DNA from: Pseudomonas capeferrum
GTDB taxonomy: Bacteria > Pseudomonadota > Gammaproteobacteria > Pseudomonadales > Pseudomonadaceae
Assembly (NCBI RefSeq): GCF_013523055.1
Contig: NZ_JAAMQM010000022.1
Span: forward strand, 1 to 64,000
Direction: 5' to 3'
DNA: 64,000 nt
Shown here: piece by piece, positions 35,286-44,059 of the stretch
How positions within the stretch are numbered: the stretch's first letter is position 1
How the letters are laid out: each line of letters starts with the position of its first letter
Position numbers and translations under genes: made by a program
The notes under the pieces: generated by a model
The model's input: the letters and a program-made list of their open reading frames with translations, nothing else
What the model was told of the DNA's origin: nothing
The model's database searches: none

Positions 35286-37436
35286 TTAGAGCCCTGGCTC
35301 GCGCAACAACAAGTCCTTGATCAGCTCGATCTGCGCTTCTGCCTTGATCAGCTCTTCTTGTAGCAACTGATGACGCAGTAAGCTCTGACTAGTCTCGCTT
35401 TCCAGAGTCTTGATTCGCTGCTGTGCGGTGTCATGAACTTTCTTCTGCTCAGCAAAGGATTTCTGGATCTGATCTCGCTCCGATGTCATCTTGTCTAACT
35501 GACTCTTCCGCTCGCCGACTAGGGAGCTCTGCTCGTCGCGACTTTTGCCCAGTTCGTTCTTTTCCTTGGTCAACGCATCTCGAGCAGCGACCAAGTCCGC
35601 TTTCTCTTCGGTAAGCGCATCGACTTGCGTTTTGCGGTCCACGGCGAGCCTGGTCTGTTCTTCACGACTTTTGGCCAGCTCGTTCTTTTCCTTGGTCAAC
35701 GCATCTCGAGCAGCGACCAAGTCCGCTTTCTCTTTGGTAAGCGCATCGACTTGCGTTTTGCGGTCCATGGCGAGCTTGGTCTGTTCTTCACGACTTTTGG
35801 CCAGCTCATTCCTTTCCTTGGTCAGCGCGTTGTGAGCACTGGCCAAGTCCGCTTTTTCTTTGGTAAGCGCATCGATTTGCGCTTTGCGGTCCACGACGAG
35901 CTTGATCTGTTCTTCAAGACTTTTGGCCAGCTCATTCTTTTCCTTGATCAGCGCGTCGTGAGCACTGGCCAAGTCCACTTTCTCTTTGTTAAGCGCATCG
36001 ATTTGCGCTTTGCAATCCACGACGAGCTTGATCTGTTCTTCAAGACTTTTGGCCAGCTCATTCCTTTCCTTGGTCAACGCGTCGTGAGCATTGGCCAAGT
36101 CCGCTTTTTCTTTGGTAAGCGCATCGATTTGCGCTTTGCGGTCCACGGCGAGCTGGGCCTGCTCCTCGCCACCTTTGGTCAGCTCATTCTTTTCTTTTGT
36201 CAGCGCATCACGAGTAACGATAAGGTCTGCCTTCTCCCTCTCAAGCGCCTCGAGTCTCGTTTTACGCTCAACAGCGAGCTTGCTTTGTTCCTCGTGCCCC
36301 TTGGTCAGGTCGGCCTTTTCCTTACTCAAAGCATCATGGCTATTGAGGAGCTCGGCCTTTTCTTTTTTAAGCTCAGTGATGTGCGCTCTGTGATCGTTGA
36401 TCAGCTTTGCTTTTGCATCCTGTTCCGTGAGAAGTTCACTGTTTTGATTAGCCAATTCGTCACGAGCTATGACGAGATCAACTTTCTCTTTATTGAGAAA
36501 ATCGATTTGATCTTGAAGCTTAATCACGTGCTCCGCTTGTTGAGAGCTACGCTCTTTAAGCTCGATCTTCTCGTTGGCAAGCGTATCGCAGGCTACAGTG
36601 AGTTCGGTCACTTGGTTGCTGAGCGTATTGACATGGAGGCGCAACTCATTTGTCAGCGCAGTTTTTTCAAGCAGATCAGCGTCTTGCTTTTCTAACGTTC
36701 TTTGAAAATAAATCAATTGCGCTTGGCTGGCCTGGACTTCATGAGCTAGTTTTGATTGCAGCTCCGCGATTTCACCATGAAGTTTCAAGCGTTCTACCGC
36801 CGAACCATTTCGCTTGAAAAGCATTCGACTTTGAGGATAGATGGCATCTGGATCCTCTGTGATCCAGTCATAGCCTAGCGCTTGCAGCCAAGTGACCAGA
36901 TCGTCCGCCCCAGCTTCCCCCTCATACATAGGTTCACTGTTACATTCTATCAACAGCCAGGTGAAAGCCTGTAAGAGGCTAGATGGGGTATCTTGCAGTA
37001 ACTGTTTGGCCTGCCCGGGCGCGGCGATCAGCAGCAAATGCGTTAGCTGTTCGTCCAACGCTTGTTCCGTCAATAGTTCTTCGAGACTAAGCGCTGCCAC
37101 TTGCAAGACTTCGCTGTTTCGCAAGTTAGGGTAATGCGTAAACAGGTCGCCCGCAGCATTCAAGCTGCTATAAGCCAGGTTGTTGAATGCCTGCAATGTC
37201 GCCCTAGGATGCTCGCCCCCAGTTATCGCCACCGCAAGCAAGCGTTCGCCTTGCTCGTGATACAGGCGCCTACCCAACTCTTCAGCTAGACGCGGATGGG
37301 CTTCGGCAAGCACCAGGTTGCTGGAGCCTAGCTGCCGCCAATTCGACAGCTGATTGCCATTGCCAGCACCAATGATGACGCTGCTGTGCACACCATCAAG
37401 GCTGTGTTCATGGATATGTCGCAACAAATTGTTCAT
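35286..37436 (-). CDS. Long coiled-coil protein with eight 42-residue repeats and a methyltransferase-like head
   Basis: The protein has 716 residues. The head (1-210) looks like a degenerate FkbM/SAM domain (SVIIGAGNG at 19-27) without clear catalytic residues. Residues 318-653 are eight direct repeats of 42 residues, each of the type KADLVAARDALTKEKNELAK plus a second half around EEQ-KLAVDRK-QVDALTKE. Forty-two residues equal six heptads, so the rod is regular. The DNA repeat of 126 bp is near-identical for at least four units (about 35478-36485). A molecular ruler or scaffold, like coiled-coil chain-length regulators of O-antigen synthesis (WbdD), is a possible role. Its start overlaps the stop region of the gene upstream. 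Confidence 0.72.
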   Translation of the reverse strand: MNNLLRHIHEHSLDGVHSSVIIGAGNGNQLSNWRQLGSSNLVLAEAHPRLAEELGRRLYHEQGERLLAVAITGGEHPRATLQAFNNLAYSSLNAAGDLFTHYPNLRNSEVLQVAALSLEELLTEQALDEQLTHLLLIAAPGQAKQLLQDTPSSLLQAFTWLLIECNSEPMYEGEAGADDLVTWLQALGYDWITEDPDAIYPQSRMLFKRNGSAVERLKLHGEIAELQSKLAHEVQASQAQLIYFQRTLEKQDADLLEKTALTNELRLHVNTLSNQVTELTVACDTLANEKIELKERSSQQAEHVIKLQDQIDFLNKEKVDLVIARDELANQNSELLTEQDAKAKLINDHRAHITELKKEKAELLNSHDALSKEKADLTKGHEEQSKLAVERKTRLEALEREKADLIVTRDALTKEKNELTKGGEEQAQLAVDRKAQIDALTKEKADLANAHDALTKERNELAKSLEEQIKLVVDCKAQIDALNKEKVDLASAHDALIKEKNELAKSLEEQIKLVVDRKAQIDALTKEKADLASAHNALTKERNELAKSREEQTKLAMDRKTQVDALTKEKADLVAARDALTKEKNELAKSREEQTRLAVDRKTQVDALTEEKADLVAARDALTKEKNELGKSRDEQSSLVGERKSQLDKMTSERDQIQKSFAEQKKVHDTAQQRIKTLESETSQSLLRHQLLQEELIKAEAQIELIKDLLLREPGL
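35478..36485 (-). repeat. 126-bp in-frame tandem repeats (8 units) within the coiled-coil gene
   Basis: Eight units of 126 bp encode residues 318-653. Units 3 to 8 share most bases, for example GCGCATCGATTTGCGCTTTG in several copies on the plus strand. The strong DNA similarity points to recent expansion, and the copy number may vary between strains. Confidence 0.85.
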
Positions 37437-38476
37437 TAGGCGACAACCTCGTTCAGGCGGGATTCGACACTCTCCAACAATGCTTCAAGAACGCGCTGGG
37501 CCTTCCGAAAATCATTCAGTTGTGCCATGCCTGGAAGATCGGTCTCATCCATTTCATAAATCAGATCGCCAAGAAGTGCCGCAGCCTGATTGTTGTCAGG
37601 TTGCCTAAGCAGAACCGATTTGAGCAGATCGATTGCCTTGTCACGCTCTTGCTGATCGAGCAGGGCCTGGACACGCTTTGGCAGTGCTTCGTGCTGGATG
37701 CGATACAGCCGTTCACGTAGCGAGGTGTCTTCCGGCTGCAATGCGATTGCGACCTGTAATGCCTCTTCAGCCTCCTCGAACTGCCCCAGCGAGTAGTGAC
37801 TGTTGGCAACCCCAAGGTGAGCCCAATGCAGCCGTAGGTCGATACCAGCGGCTACGCGAAAGGCTTCGAGGGCATCGGCGGGCAAACCTTCGAGCATCAA
37901 GCACTCGCCTAGCTTGCAATAGCCGAGCGAGTTTTCACCCAATGCATTATTGATCGTGGCCCAGGCGCTACGGGCTTCCTGCGGCTGACCGGTTTCCTGC
38001 AGCCGCGAAGCAAGCCGATAAGCGTTTGAGAAGTTTTCGAGCTTGTTCGAAAAGCGCCTATAACGTGCATCACTAAGCTGCTCCGCAAGCAGTTTCAGAC
38101 CAAGTGCACGTGGAATCTGGGGATATGCTAACTCGCGCTTCTCAGGACCGAACTCATGATTTCCGCCATTGAGTACAGTACCCGTTTCGGCTATGCGTGC
38201 GATCAAGCTGTGGACTTCACCGTCAAATAGCTCATGAGAAAGCTGAAGATCGAACATGCAGAAGCCATCGCCTATCCCGGCATCCTTCAAGTCCTCGCGA
38301 AACTGTTCTGCTCGACCGTGAGCAACTACTTCGCCATCAGCGATGATCTCGATCACCAGACGCTTTTGTGGGTTAGCACGTGCCAAGGCCCAACCGTATG
38401 CACGGCCGTCCAATACATAGTCGAAGTGGCCGATGACCTCGGTGGTCACTGCCACCGGTGAGGATGTGGAAGTCAT
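37436..38476 (-). CDS. TPR protein with N-terminal GWA domain
   Basis: The protein has 346 residues. The N-terminal domain (about 12-115) has the same plan as in the two plus-strand glycosyltransferases: YGWALA at 27-32, then RLVIEIIADGEVV. TPR-like helices (about 165-300) carry LGxANSHYSLGQFEEAEEAL. No catalytic motif is seen, so it may be an adaptor that holds glycosyltransferases or substrate. AAGGA five bases before the ATG supports the start. It sits near the head of the minus-strand glycan operon and is coupled to the small frame upstream by an ATGA overlap. Confidence 0.75.
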   Translation of the reverse strand: MTSTSSPVAVTTEVIGHFDYVLDGRAYGWALARANPQKRLVIEIIADGEVVAHGRAEQFREDLKDAGIGDGFCMFDLQLSHELFDGEVHSLIARIAETGTVLNGGNHEFGPEKRELAYPQIPRALGLKLLAEQLSDARYRRFSNKLENFSNAYRLASRLQETGQPQEARSAWATINNALGENSLGYCKLGECLMLEGLPADALEAFRVAAGIDLRLHWAHLGVANSHYSLGQFEEAEEALQVAIALQPEDTSLRERLYRIQHEALPKRVQALLDQQERDKAIDLLKSVLLRQPDNNQAAALLGDLIYEMDETDLPGMAQLNDFRKAQRVLEALLESVESRLNEVVA

Positions 38477-38853
38477 GGTGTCCTTTCTGCAAGGGTGTGC
38501 TTAGGGGTATTCGCTGGCCACCCGGTTTTTTTCCTGGGCAGTAGCGGGAAAGGGAGCCTGATGCTGGATTTTGGTCTCAATTTTGCTAATGCTAAGCAAG
38601 ACACCATAGAACTGCTTTGGTTTAGGTATTTGATCGGAAACACCTTGGCTCGTATGCGTTCAATGCTTAGCGTACCTAAAGCCACCACGGCGTTTGCCAA
38701 GCAAAAATCTACGGTGCTTTTTTTGGCAGACCACCCAAGAAGGCCAAAACGGCTATTCCTATACATGACGTTGCCAGAGACCGCGCAGCATAGACCAGCT
38801 AGCGCTATGCCTGAGAACATAAGAAGGGGTAAGAAATTCAGAGCTGGGCTATC
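38473..38853 (-). CDS. Candidate small membrane protein at the head of the glycan operon
   Basis: The frame has 126 residues from the ATG at 38853. Two hydrophobic stretches (about 5-29 and 52-66) are followed by a basic tail. Its stop overlaps the ATG of the TPR gene (ATGA), which is typical of a real operon gene. A weak AGGTG lies upstream. No family is recognised. A competing plus-strand frame (38495-38914) has no ribosome site and lies across the operon promoter side, so I prefer this one, with low confidence. Confidence 0.35.
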   Translation of the reverse strand, partial: DSPALNFLPLLMFSGIALAGLCCAVSGNVMYRNSRFGLLGWSAKKSTVDFCLANAVVALGTLSIERIRAKVFPIKYLNQSSSMVSCLALAKLRPKSSIRLPFPLLPRKKTGWPANTPKHTLAERTP

Positions 38854-39602
38854 CATGCGGTACACCTACTTCCATTGGCCCCGAGACCCGAGATGGTCTG
38901 GGTTAAGGGCTTAGGGAGGGCACAAAGCCTTCCGAGGCTCCATCGAGCTGCCTTATTCGGCCCGTTATTCTACCCTTGAGTCTGAAAAAGTCTATCGGGT
39001 GATCACACGAGCAAATGAGCTTCGCTACAGCCGTGCTGAATAAAGACTGGCCCGCTCAGGACCAGTGGCTCACGATTCATGGATCTGATAGATGATCTGC
39101 AGATGCTTGCCTGTCCATTGCTTGCCAGCGAGGTACACCGGCCTTGGTAACTGCGTTCACCGAAAGGGATACTCAAGCACGCGGTTCCTGAGATCGTTCT
39201 GTGCACTCCAAGGGTTTTGCCATGCACATTTTTTCTCCGAGGACCTCGATGCTCGGTGTTTAACGAAGCCACAAGCGTGAAGCCTGAGGCCGTATCCCCG
39301 TCCGCCTCAGAGCGTGTTGTGCTGCCTGCTATCAGCTATCGCCGTATGCGCAAGACAAGCTGATATGCGTGGCCTAAGCCGAGGTATTCGACGTGGCGGT
39401 GGAGATCCGGCGCACCTCGCCCACATTTGGTAATCGGGACGGTTCGGTGCCTTCCGCCGGGCCCCATTCAGCTGTGGATTCCCCGAGCTTTGCACACGGC
39501 TTCAATATTTTGAGCGAGCGCGGCTACTGGCGGTAAGAGAAGATAACTTGAACACGGCCGCTAGCACACCGAACCATTATGTAATCATCCACTACAATAG
39601 CG
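38854..39602. other. Gene-poor gap upstream of the glycan operon
   Basis: About 750 bp between the glycan operon and the DUF3077 gene hold only short frames without ribosome sites. The promoter of the minus-strand glycan operon should lie near 38860-39000. I see no tRNA, insertion sequence or clear repeat. Confidence 0.5.
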
Positions 39603-39914
39603 TTACCGCTGACTCCCCTCCTCCGCCCCCAACATCCGCGCCATGGCTACATCCTCCGTCAAGGCCTTGGCCATACCGCTCAGATAGTACGCAGCCAACA
39701 CCAATGTATCGTCATGCTCAAGACTGGCCTCGTGAGTGAGTTTGTAGACGCAGCCCATCAGGCGCGATGACTGCTCCAGCACATAGTCCAGATCATGACC
39801 AGGCACTACCCGAAACAGGCGGTGGAATATATTGCCCTCTAGACCTTCACCGAAGGTGCCAGTACCTATGGAATGGCTTGCTGTATGGCCTGGTGCAGCC
39901 GGTTCTGTACTCAT
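39603..39914 (-). CDS. DUF3077 family protein
   Basis: The protein has 103 residues, soluble and mostly helical. GHDLDYVLEQSSRLMGCVYKL and LAAYYLSGMAKAL fit the DUF3077 family, which is restricted mainly to Pseudomonas and has no known function. The ATG at 39914 is chosen because GGGAGGA lies six bases upstream; the ATG at 39935 has no such site. The next gene on the same strand (40022-40258) is of similar size and type, and the pair is probably co-regulated. Confidence 0.72.
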   Translation of the reverse strand: MSTEPAAPGHTASHSIGTGTFGEGLEGNIFHRLFRVVPGHDLDYVLEQSSRLMGCVYKLTHEASLEHDDTLVLAAYYLSGMAKALTEDVAMARMLGAEEGSQR

Positions 39915-40021
39915 AAAAAATCCTCCCAGGTGCAAGCCCAGCGAGTCGATTTGGTCCGCTACGCATTAGCGTCTTGGAAACGCCCGGTTGCTCGACCCAG
40001 ACCCGCCAGGCCATCTGATTT

Positions 40022-40258
40022 TCAGTGCCGCGATTGCACCCGGCTCAAGGCAATTTCGACCAGACTCCGTGCACTTTCGATTTCGTGCATGGTTGCCAGG
40101 GTCATGACCTGACCGGTGGGTTTGGTATGCATGAGGACGGATTGCTGGGCGATGGTCAGGGCACAGACCAGATACTCGGCGGTCTGGACAAGAAGGTCTT
40201 CAAGAGAATGGTTGGCTGTTTTGCTGTGAAGCGGTGGATCCGGGACGATCTTAAGCAT
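40022..40258 (-). CDS. Small DUF6124-like Pseudomonas protein
   Basis: The protein has 78 residues and starts MLKIVPDPPLHS, the kind of N-terminus seen in DUF6124 proteins of Pseudomonas (MFKVTPNPP type), but it is shorter. AAGGAG lies seven bases before the ATG. Function is unknown. It precedes the DUF3077 gene with a 107-bp gap. A complex inverted-repeat region lies directly upstream. Confidence 0.6.
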   Translation of the reverse strand: MLKIVPDPPLHSKTANHSLEDLLVQTAEYLVCALTIAQQSVLMHTKPTGQVMTLATMHEIESARSLVEIALSRVQSRH

Positions 40259-40312
40259 TGCTCACTCCTTGCTTCATGGAGCTACCCTCCCCTCGCTGTC
40301 AAACGAGAGGGT

Positions 40313-40432
40313 GGCAGCTGTATGTGGGTTGACAGACCGAGGAAGCAAGGAAACCCGGCGCACACGAGGTGCCCCACATACAGCCGCCATTAAGCGTGCA
40401 CGTGCGGTTAAAAAGCTTACCTTCGGTCTGTC
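40313..40432. promoter_or_regulatory. Two interleaved inverted repeats upstream of the DUF6124-like gene
   Basis: Arm A (GGCAGCTGTATGTGGG, 40313-40328) pairs with A' (CCCACATACAGCCGCC, 40373-40388), 15 of 16 bases. Arm B (GACAGACCGA, 40331-40340) pairs perfectly with B' (TCGGTCTGTC, 40423-40432). The order A-B-A'-B' is that of a pseudoknot. It stands 55 bp before the minus-strand start at 40258, so it could be a leader RNA structure, a protein-binding site or a small mobile repeat. Confidence 0.6.
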
Positions 40433-40781
40433 AAAACCGTTCGCTGGATTGACAGCGACTGGGCGAGACTAGAACGAGCGAAAAGCTACCGCAACGGCTT
40501 GGAGGCGTTAGAAGTATCTTTGGGAAATGTACTACAAGGAATAGGGAAAAGCTGAAGCTGCTCGGGAAGAAACTGACACTGCGGCGATACCAAACACCGT
40601 GAGCGAGGGCTCTCCCTCCTTTACTTGCTAACCGGTAGCATCACCCGGCCAATCCTGGTTCTCGGCGCGCTAGACCAATGGCGTTGCTTTCCTCCCCACC
40701 TGTACGGAAAATCGTCGTCGCCAGCTTTCTCGCCTCGAAGCGAGTGGATGAATACCCATATTCATTTCAGGCGGACTTCAC
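40433..40781. other. Gap before the FkbM gene
   Basis: About 350 bp hold no convincing gene. A GAGGGCTCTCCCTCC hairpin followed by TTTACTT at about 40605-40625 looks like a weak terminator. The promoter of the FkbM gene is presumably between 40630 and 40770. Confidence 0.4.
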
Positions 40782-41876
40782 ATGGAACAATCCCTACGTG
40801 ATGCGATTTCAGAAAACCAGGTCTATCTGGGCGTGCAGCTGGCGGATCTGCAGCTGTTCGAAAAGTATTCGGCACCCGACGCATCGCCCTGTCCAGGCTT
40901 CTACACAGACTTTTCCGGGGTAAGAACCAGGCTGTCCTATTTCGGTATAGACAGCCACCCCGCGGAGCGTCATGTCGGCGCCATCCCCTTCCCCGATGAC
41001 TGTCTGCACGCTGAAGCCATCGAGTATCTCGCCGCGATCGTTGCCCTCGAAAAAGCCCAGGACAGTTTCTCGATCGTCGAACTGGGCGCGGGCTATGGCC
41101 CGTGGCTGGTGTTCGGTGCCAAGGCCGCCCTGCGTCGAGGCATCTCGAACATCAGCCTCCTGGCGGTCGAAGCCGATCTGCAGCGACATCAACTCTTCTA
41201 CACCCATCTGGCCGACAACGGTCTGCCCTTGCCCGAAACGCACAGGTCAGAGGCAGGCGCGCCGGCGCGCAGCGGGATGCAGGTGCGTTGTATCCATGGC
41301 GCGATCTCGGACAGCAACGGCAAGGTCTCGTTTGGCTCGCAGAGCGTATTGGACTGGGGCGCCGCGCCTATCACCGACGGCGGTAGCGAGGACTACCGCG
41401 GCATCACGGTCCAGACGCAGGAGATAGATACCTACACCATCGAAGCCGCGCTGGCCGACGTGCCTGTCGTGGATTTCATGCACATGGATATCCAGGGGTT
41501 CGAGCTGAAGTCTATCCGCGCCTCCCTCGATACGCTGCAACGCAAAGTGCGCGTGCTGCTGGTGGCGACCCATAGCCGAGCACTGGAGGGAGGGATCATC
41601 GAGCTGTTGCATGACAACGGCTGGAAGCTGCTCTATGAGAAGCCGTGCAAGTTCAACCCTGGCAGCGATACCGACCTTACGGCGTTGACGTACTTGGACG
41701 GGACTCAGGTATGGATCAATACGCGCTTCGGGAGTGCGGTCCTTCCCCCGGTGCCGGTTGCGGAGGTGTCGCGCGAGGAGTGTGAACATCACCGAGCGCT
41801 CGAGGCGGTGTATCGGTCTACCAGTTGGCGTATTACTGCGCCGCTGCGGTGGTTGAAGACTCAGGTAGCGAGGTAG
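40782..41876 (+). CDS. FkbM family SAM methyltransferase
   Basis: The protein has 364 residues. The SAM-binding motif ELGAGYG lies at 100-106, and HMDIQGFE near residue 230 is the hallmark acidic motif of the FkbM fold. The C-terminal STSWRITAPLRWLK is a tail found in many Pseudomonas sugar transferases and methyltransferases of surface-glycan clusters. It would O-methylate a sugar or glycan; the target is unknown. It stands alone, with the gap of 255 bp to the OPT gene free of features I can name. Confidence 0.8.
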   Translation: MEQSLRDAISENQVYLGVQLADLQLFEKYSAPDASPCPGFYTDFSGVRTRLSYFGIDSHPAERHVGAIPFPDDCLHAEAIEYLAAIVALEKAQDSFSIVELGAGYGPWLVFGAKAALRRGISNISLLAVEADLQRHQLFYTHLADNGLPLPETHRSEAGAPARSGMQVRCIHGAISDSNGKVSFGSQSVLDWGAAPITDGGSEDYRGITVQTQEIDTYTIEAALADVPVVDFMHMDIQGFELKSIRASLDTLQRKVRVLLVATHSRALEGGIIELLHDNGWKLLYEKPCKFNPGSDTDLTALTYLDGTQVWINTRFGSAVLPPVPVAEVSREECEHHRALEAVYRSTSWRITAPLRWLKTQVAR

Positions 41877-42131
41877 AAAACGGCTTGCACTGCTTGTAGA
41901 CGTAACGGCCGTCCGCTTGCGCATGGGGCGGTCTTGGCGTGCTCGCGTGCTCGGGGGCCGTAATCGCGACTGAACCGCCAGTGAGCGTAGTGCTCAAGAC
42001 TGCCGCAGCGCCCTCCCTCTCCCGTGCGATCCCGAGCCGAAGCCAACGGCATCGGGAGCGGCAGTGAACCTTCGTGGCTGTCGGGGCTCAGTTGTGCAAA
42101 CCGCGCTTGCGACCTCTACAAAGGATTTGTC

Positions 42132-43886
42132 ATGGGACATGCTGCATCCACCGCCCTTCCCGCGGTTCGCGTCGAACGTGAACTGAGCCTGCGGGCGGTG
42201 CTCACCGGTGCGGTGCTGGGTATCCTGCTCACGCCCTCGAATGTCTACGCGGGGCTCAAGATCGGTTGGTCGTTCAACATGTCGATCATCGCCTTGCTGG
42301 TCGGCTTCGCCCTGTGGCAAGGCCTGGCGGGGCGCAGGAAGGACCGGCCCGCGTGGTCGTTGCACGAAAGCAACATCAACCAGACCGTGGCTTCGGCCGC
42401 CGCCTCCATCATCTCCGGCGGGCTGGTCGCGCCGATCCCCGCCTATACGCTGCTCACCGGTCACCAACTGGATCCGGTGCCGATGATGGCCTGGGTCTTC
42501 TCCGTGAGTTTTTTGGGCATCTGGATCGCCTGGTACCTGCGCCCCGCCTTACTCAACGACCATGGCCTGAAGTTTCCCGAAGGCATGGCGACCCTGGAGA
42601 CGCTGCAGCAGATCTACTGTCACGGGCAGGAAGCCATGACGCGGATCAAGGTGCTGTGCAGCGCCGCGCTGCTGTCAGGGCTGGTGAAATGGATCGACGG
42701 CTTCGTCTGGGCGATACCGCGCTGGGCGCCCACGCCTACGCTCGAGCGCCTGACCTTCACTGCCGATCCTTCGCTGCTGCTCATCGGCTTCGGCGGCATC
42801 ATCGGCATTCGCGTGGGCCTGACGCTGCTGTTCGGCGCCGTGCTGGCATGGGGCGGGCTGGCGCCGTGGCTGATCGACCACGCCCTGGTGGCGCTCGCGC
42901 CGGATGCCGGCGGCCCACAGTTCGCCACGCTGGTGGAATGGCTGTTGTGGCCGGGCGTGAGCCTGATGGTCTGCGCGACCCTGACTTCATTGGCAGTTCG
43001 TCTGTTCCAGGTGGCCCGGCGATCGCCTGGCGACCTGCCTGCACATCGGGCCCCGCGCGCCAGGGTGCGGTTTTCGCCAGGGCCTGCGTCGGGTCTGCTG
43101 CTGTCCGTCGCTCTGGTGGTGACCCTGCAGGCGCTGCTGTTCGGGATCGACGTGTGGATGGCGCTGTCGAGCGTTCCGTTGGCGATCTGTCTTGCCGTGG
43201 TCGCCGCGCGGGTGGTGGGCGCGACCGGCATCGCGCCGATCGGCGCCATCGGCAAGCTGTCGCAGCTGGGCTTCGGCCTGATCGCCCCGGGCCAGGTGGC
43301 CATCAACCTGATGAGCGCCAACACGGCGGGTGGCGCGGCCGGGCAATCCACCGACCTGATGAACGATTTCAAGGTCGGCCTGGCGATCGGCGCGACGCCG
43401 CACAAGCAGCTGATCGCTCAATGCATCGGTATCTTCATCGGCAGCGTGGTCGGCGTGCTGGTGTACCTGATGCTGATCCCCGATCCGCAGACCATGCTGC
43501 TCACCGAGCAGTGGCCCGCCCCGGCGGTCGCGACCTGGAAGGCGGTGGCCCAGACGCTGACGCAGGGGCTGGGGGCGCTGTCGCCGGAGATTCGCTGGGC
43601 GATCGTGGTCGGCAGCGGTGTCGGCGTGCTGCTGGGCGCGCTGGACAGCCTGTTGCAGCAACGGGCGGCGCGTTGGCTACCGAGTACGGCCGCGCTGGGG
43701 TTGGCGTTCATACTGCCCGCGTCGATCTCCATGATGATGGGCCTGGGCGCGGTACTGACCTGGCTGGTCAGTTGCCGCTGGCCGAGCGTCACGGAGCGGT
43801 TCGCGATCACGGCGGCAGCGGGGTTGATTGCCGGTGAGAGCATCACCGGCGTGGGGGCATCGTTCTGGGAGATGCTTCGGACGTGA
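42132..43886 (+). CDS. OPT family transporter
   Basis: The protein has 584 residues. I chose the ATG at 42132 because AAGGA lies seven bases upstream; a start at 42024 has none. Fourteen or more hydrophobic segments cover the length. VYAGLKIGWSFNMSI near the start and AAGLIAGESITGVG at the end are OPT-family signatures. OPT members take up oligopeptides or metal chelates by proton symport; the substrate is not clear here. A copy of its last 50 bases is found at 50005-50057. VanR-type and IclR-type boxes lie just downstream but serve the next gene. Confidence 0.85.
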   Translation: MGHAASTALPAVRVERELSLRAVLTGAVLGILLTPSNVYAGLKIGWSFNMSIIALLVGFALWQGLAGRRKDRPAWSLHESNINQTVASAAASIISGGLVAPIPAYTLLTGHQLDPVPMMAWVFSVSFLGIWIAWYLRPALLNDHGLKFPEGMATLETLQQIYCHGQEAMTRIKVLCSAALLSGLVKWIDGFVWAIPRWAPTPTLERLTFTADPSLLLIGFGGIIGIRVGLTLLFGAVLAWGGLAPWLIDHALVALAPDAGGPQFATLVEWLLWPGVSLMVCATLTSLAVRLFQVARRSPGDLPAHRAPRARVRFSPGPASGLLLSVALVVTLQALLFGIDVWMALSSVPLAICLAVVAARVVGATGIAPIGAIGKLSQLGFGLIAPGQVAINLMSANTAGGAAGQSTDLMNDFKVGLAIGATPHKQLIAQCIGIFIGSVVGVLVYLMLIPDPQTMLLTEQWPAPAVATWKAVAQTLTQGLGALSPEIRWAIVVGSGVGVLLGALDSLLQQRAARWLPSTAALGLAFILPASISMMMGLGAVLTWLVSCRWPSVTERFAITAAAGLIAGESITGVGASFWEMLRT

Positions 43887-43901
43887 TAGCTGAGTTCTTC
43901 A

Positions 43902-43909
43902 TGGATCCA
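43902..43909. promoter_or_regulatory. VanR-type operator candidate 1
   Basis: TGGATCCA is the 8-bp core of the ATTGGATCCAAT operator known for VanR of Caulobacter. The outer bases (CA left, CA right) are not palindromic here, so it is weaker than the vanA site. Confidence 0.4.
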
Positions 43910-43921
43910 CAAATATCTTAT

Positions 43922-43936
43922 GTTCGATAAACGAAC
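43922..43936. promoter_or_regulatory. PcaR/IclR-type box candidate
   Basis: GTTCGATAAACGAAC has perfect GTTCG/CGAAC arms. It differs from the P. putida PcaR box GTTCGATAATCGCAC (from memory) at two positions. It lies about 310 bp before an aromatic-acid transporter, a gene type often controlled by protocatechuate-pathway regulators. Confidence 0.45.
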
Positions 43937-44051
43937 GATTTTACGATATGGTTAACTCATTGAAAAACAAGAATTATCTATAGGTACTTTTTGGTTTTTC
44001 GTTCGTTTACCTCCTGAATCGCCATTCCGTCTGGCTCTAATCAGTTGCTTG

Positions 44052-44059
44052 TGGATCCA
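44052..44059. promoter_or_regulatory. VanR-type operator candidate 2
   Basis: TGGATCCA stands in TTGTGGATCCATTG, about 190 bp before the aromatic-acid transporter start. The core is perfect and the flanks are partly symmetrical. Confidence 0.5.

Noticed and set aside
38495..38914. A 139-codon plus-strand frame opposite the small membrane-protein candidate
   Set aside because: It has no ribosome site or domain and lies across the expected promoter side of the minus-strand operon.
39003..39272. An 89-codon minus-strand frame in the gap before the DUF3077 gene
   Set aside because: No ribosome site and no protein-like pattern; probably a chance frame.
42266..43837. A 523-codon plus-strand frame inside the OPT gene
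   Set aside because: High GC produces long shadow frames; the OPT frame has membrane segments and family motifs, and this one has none.
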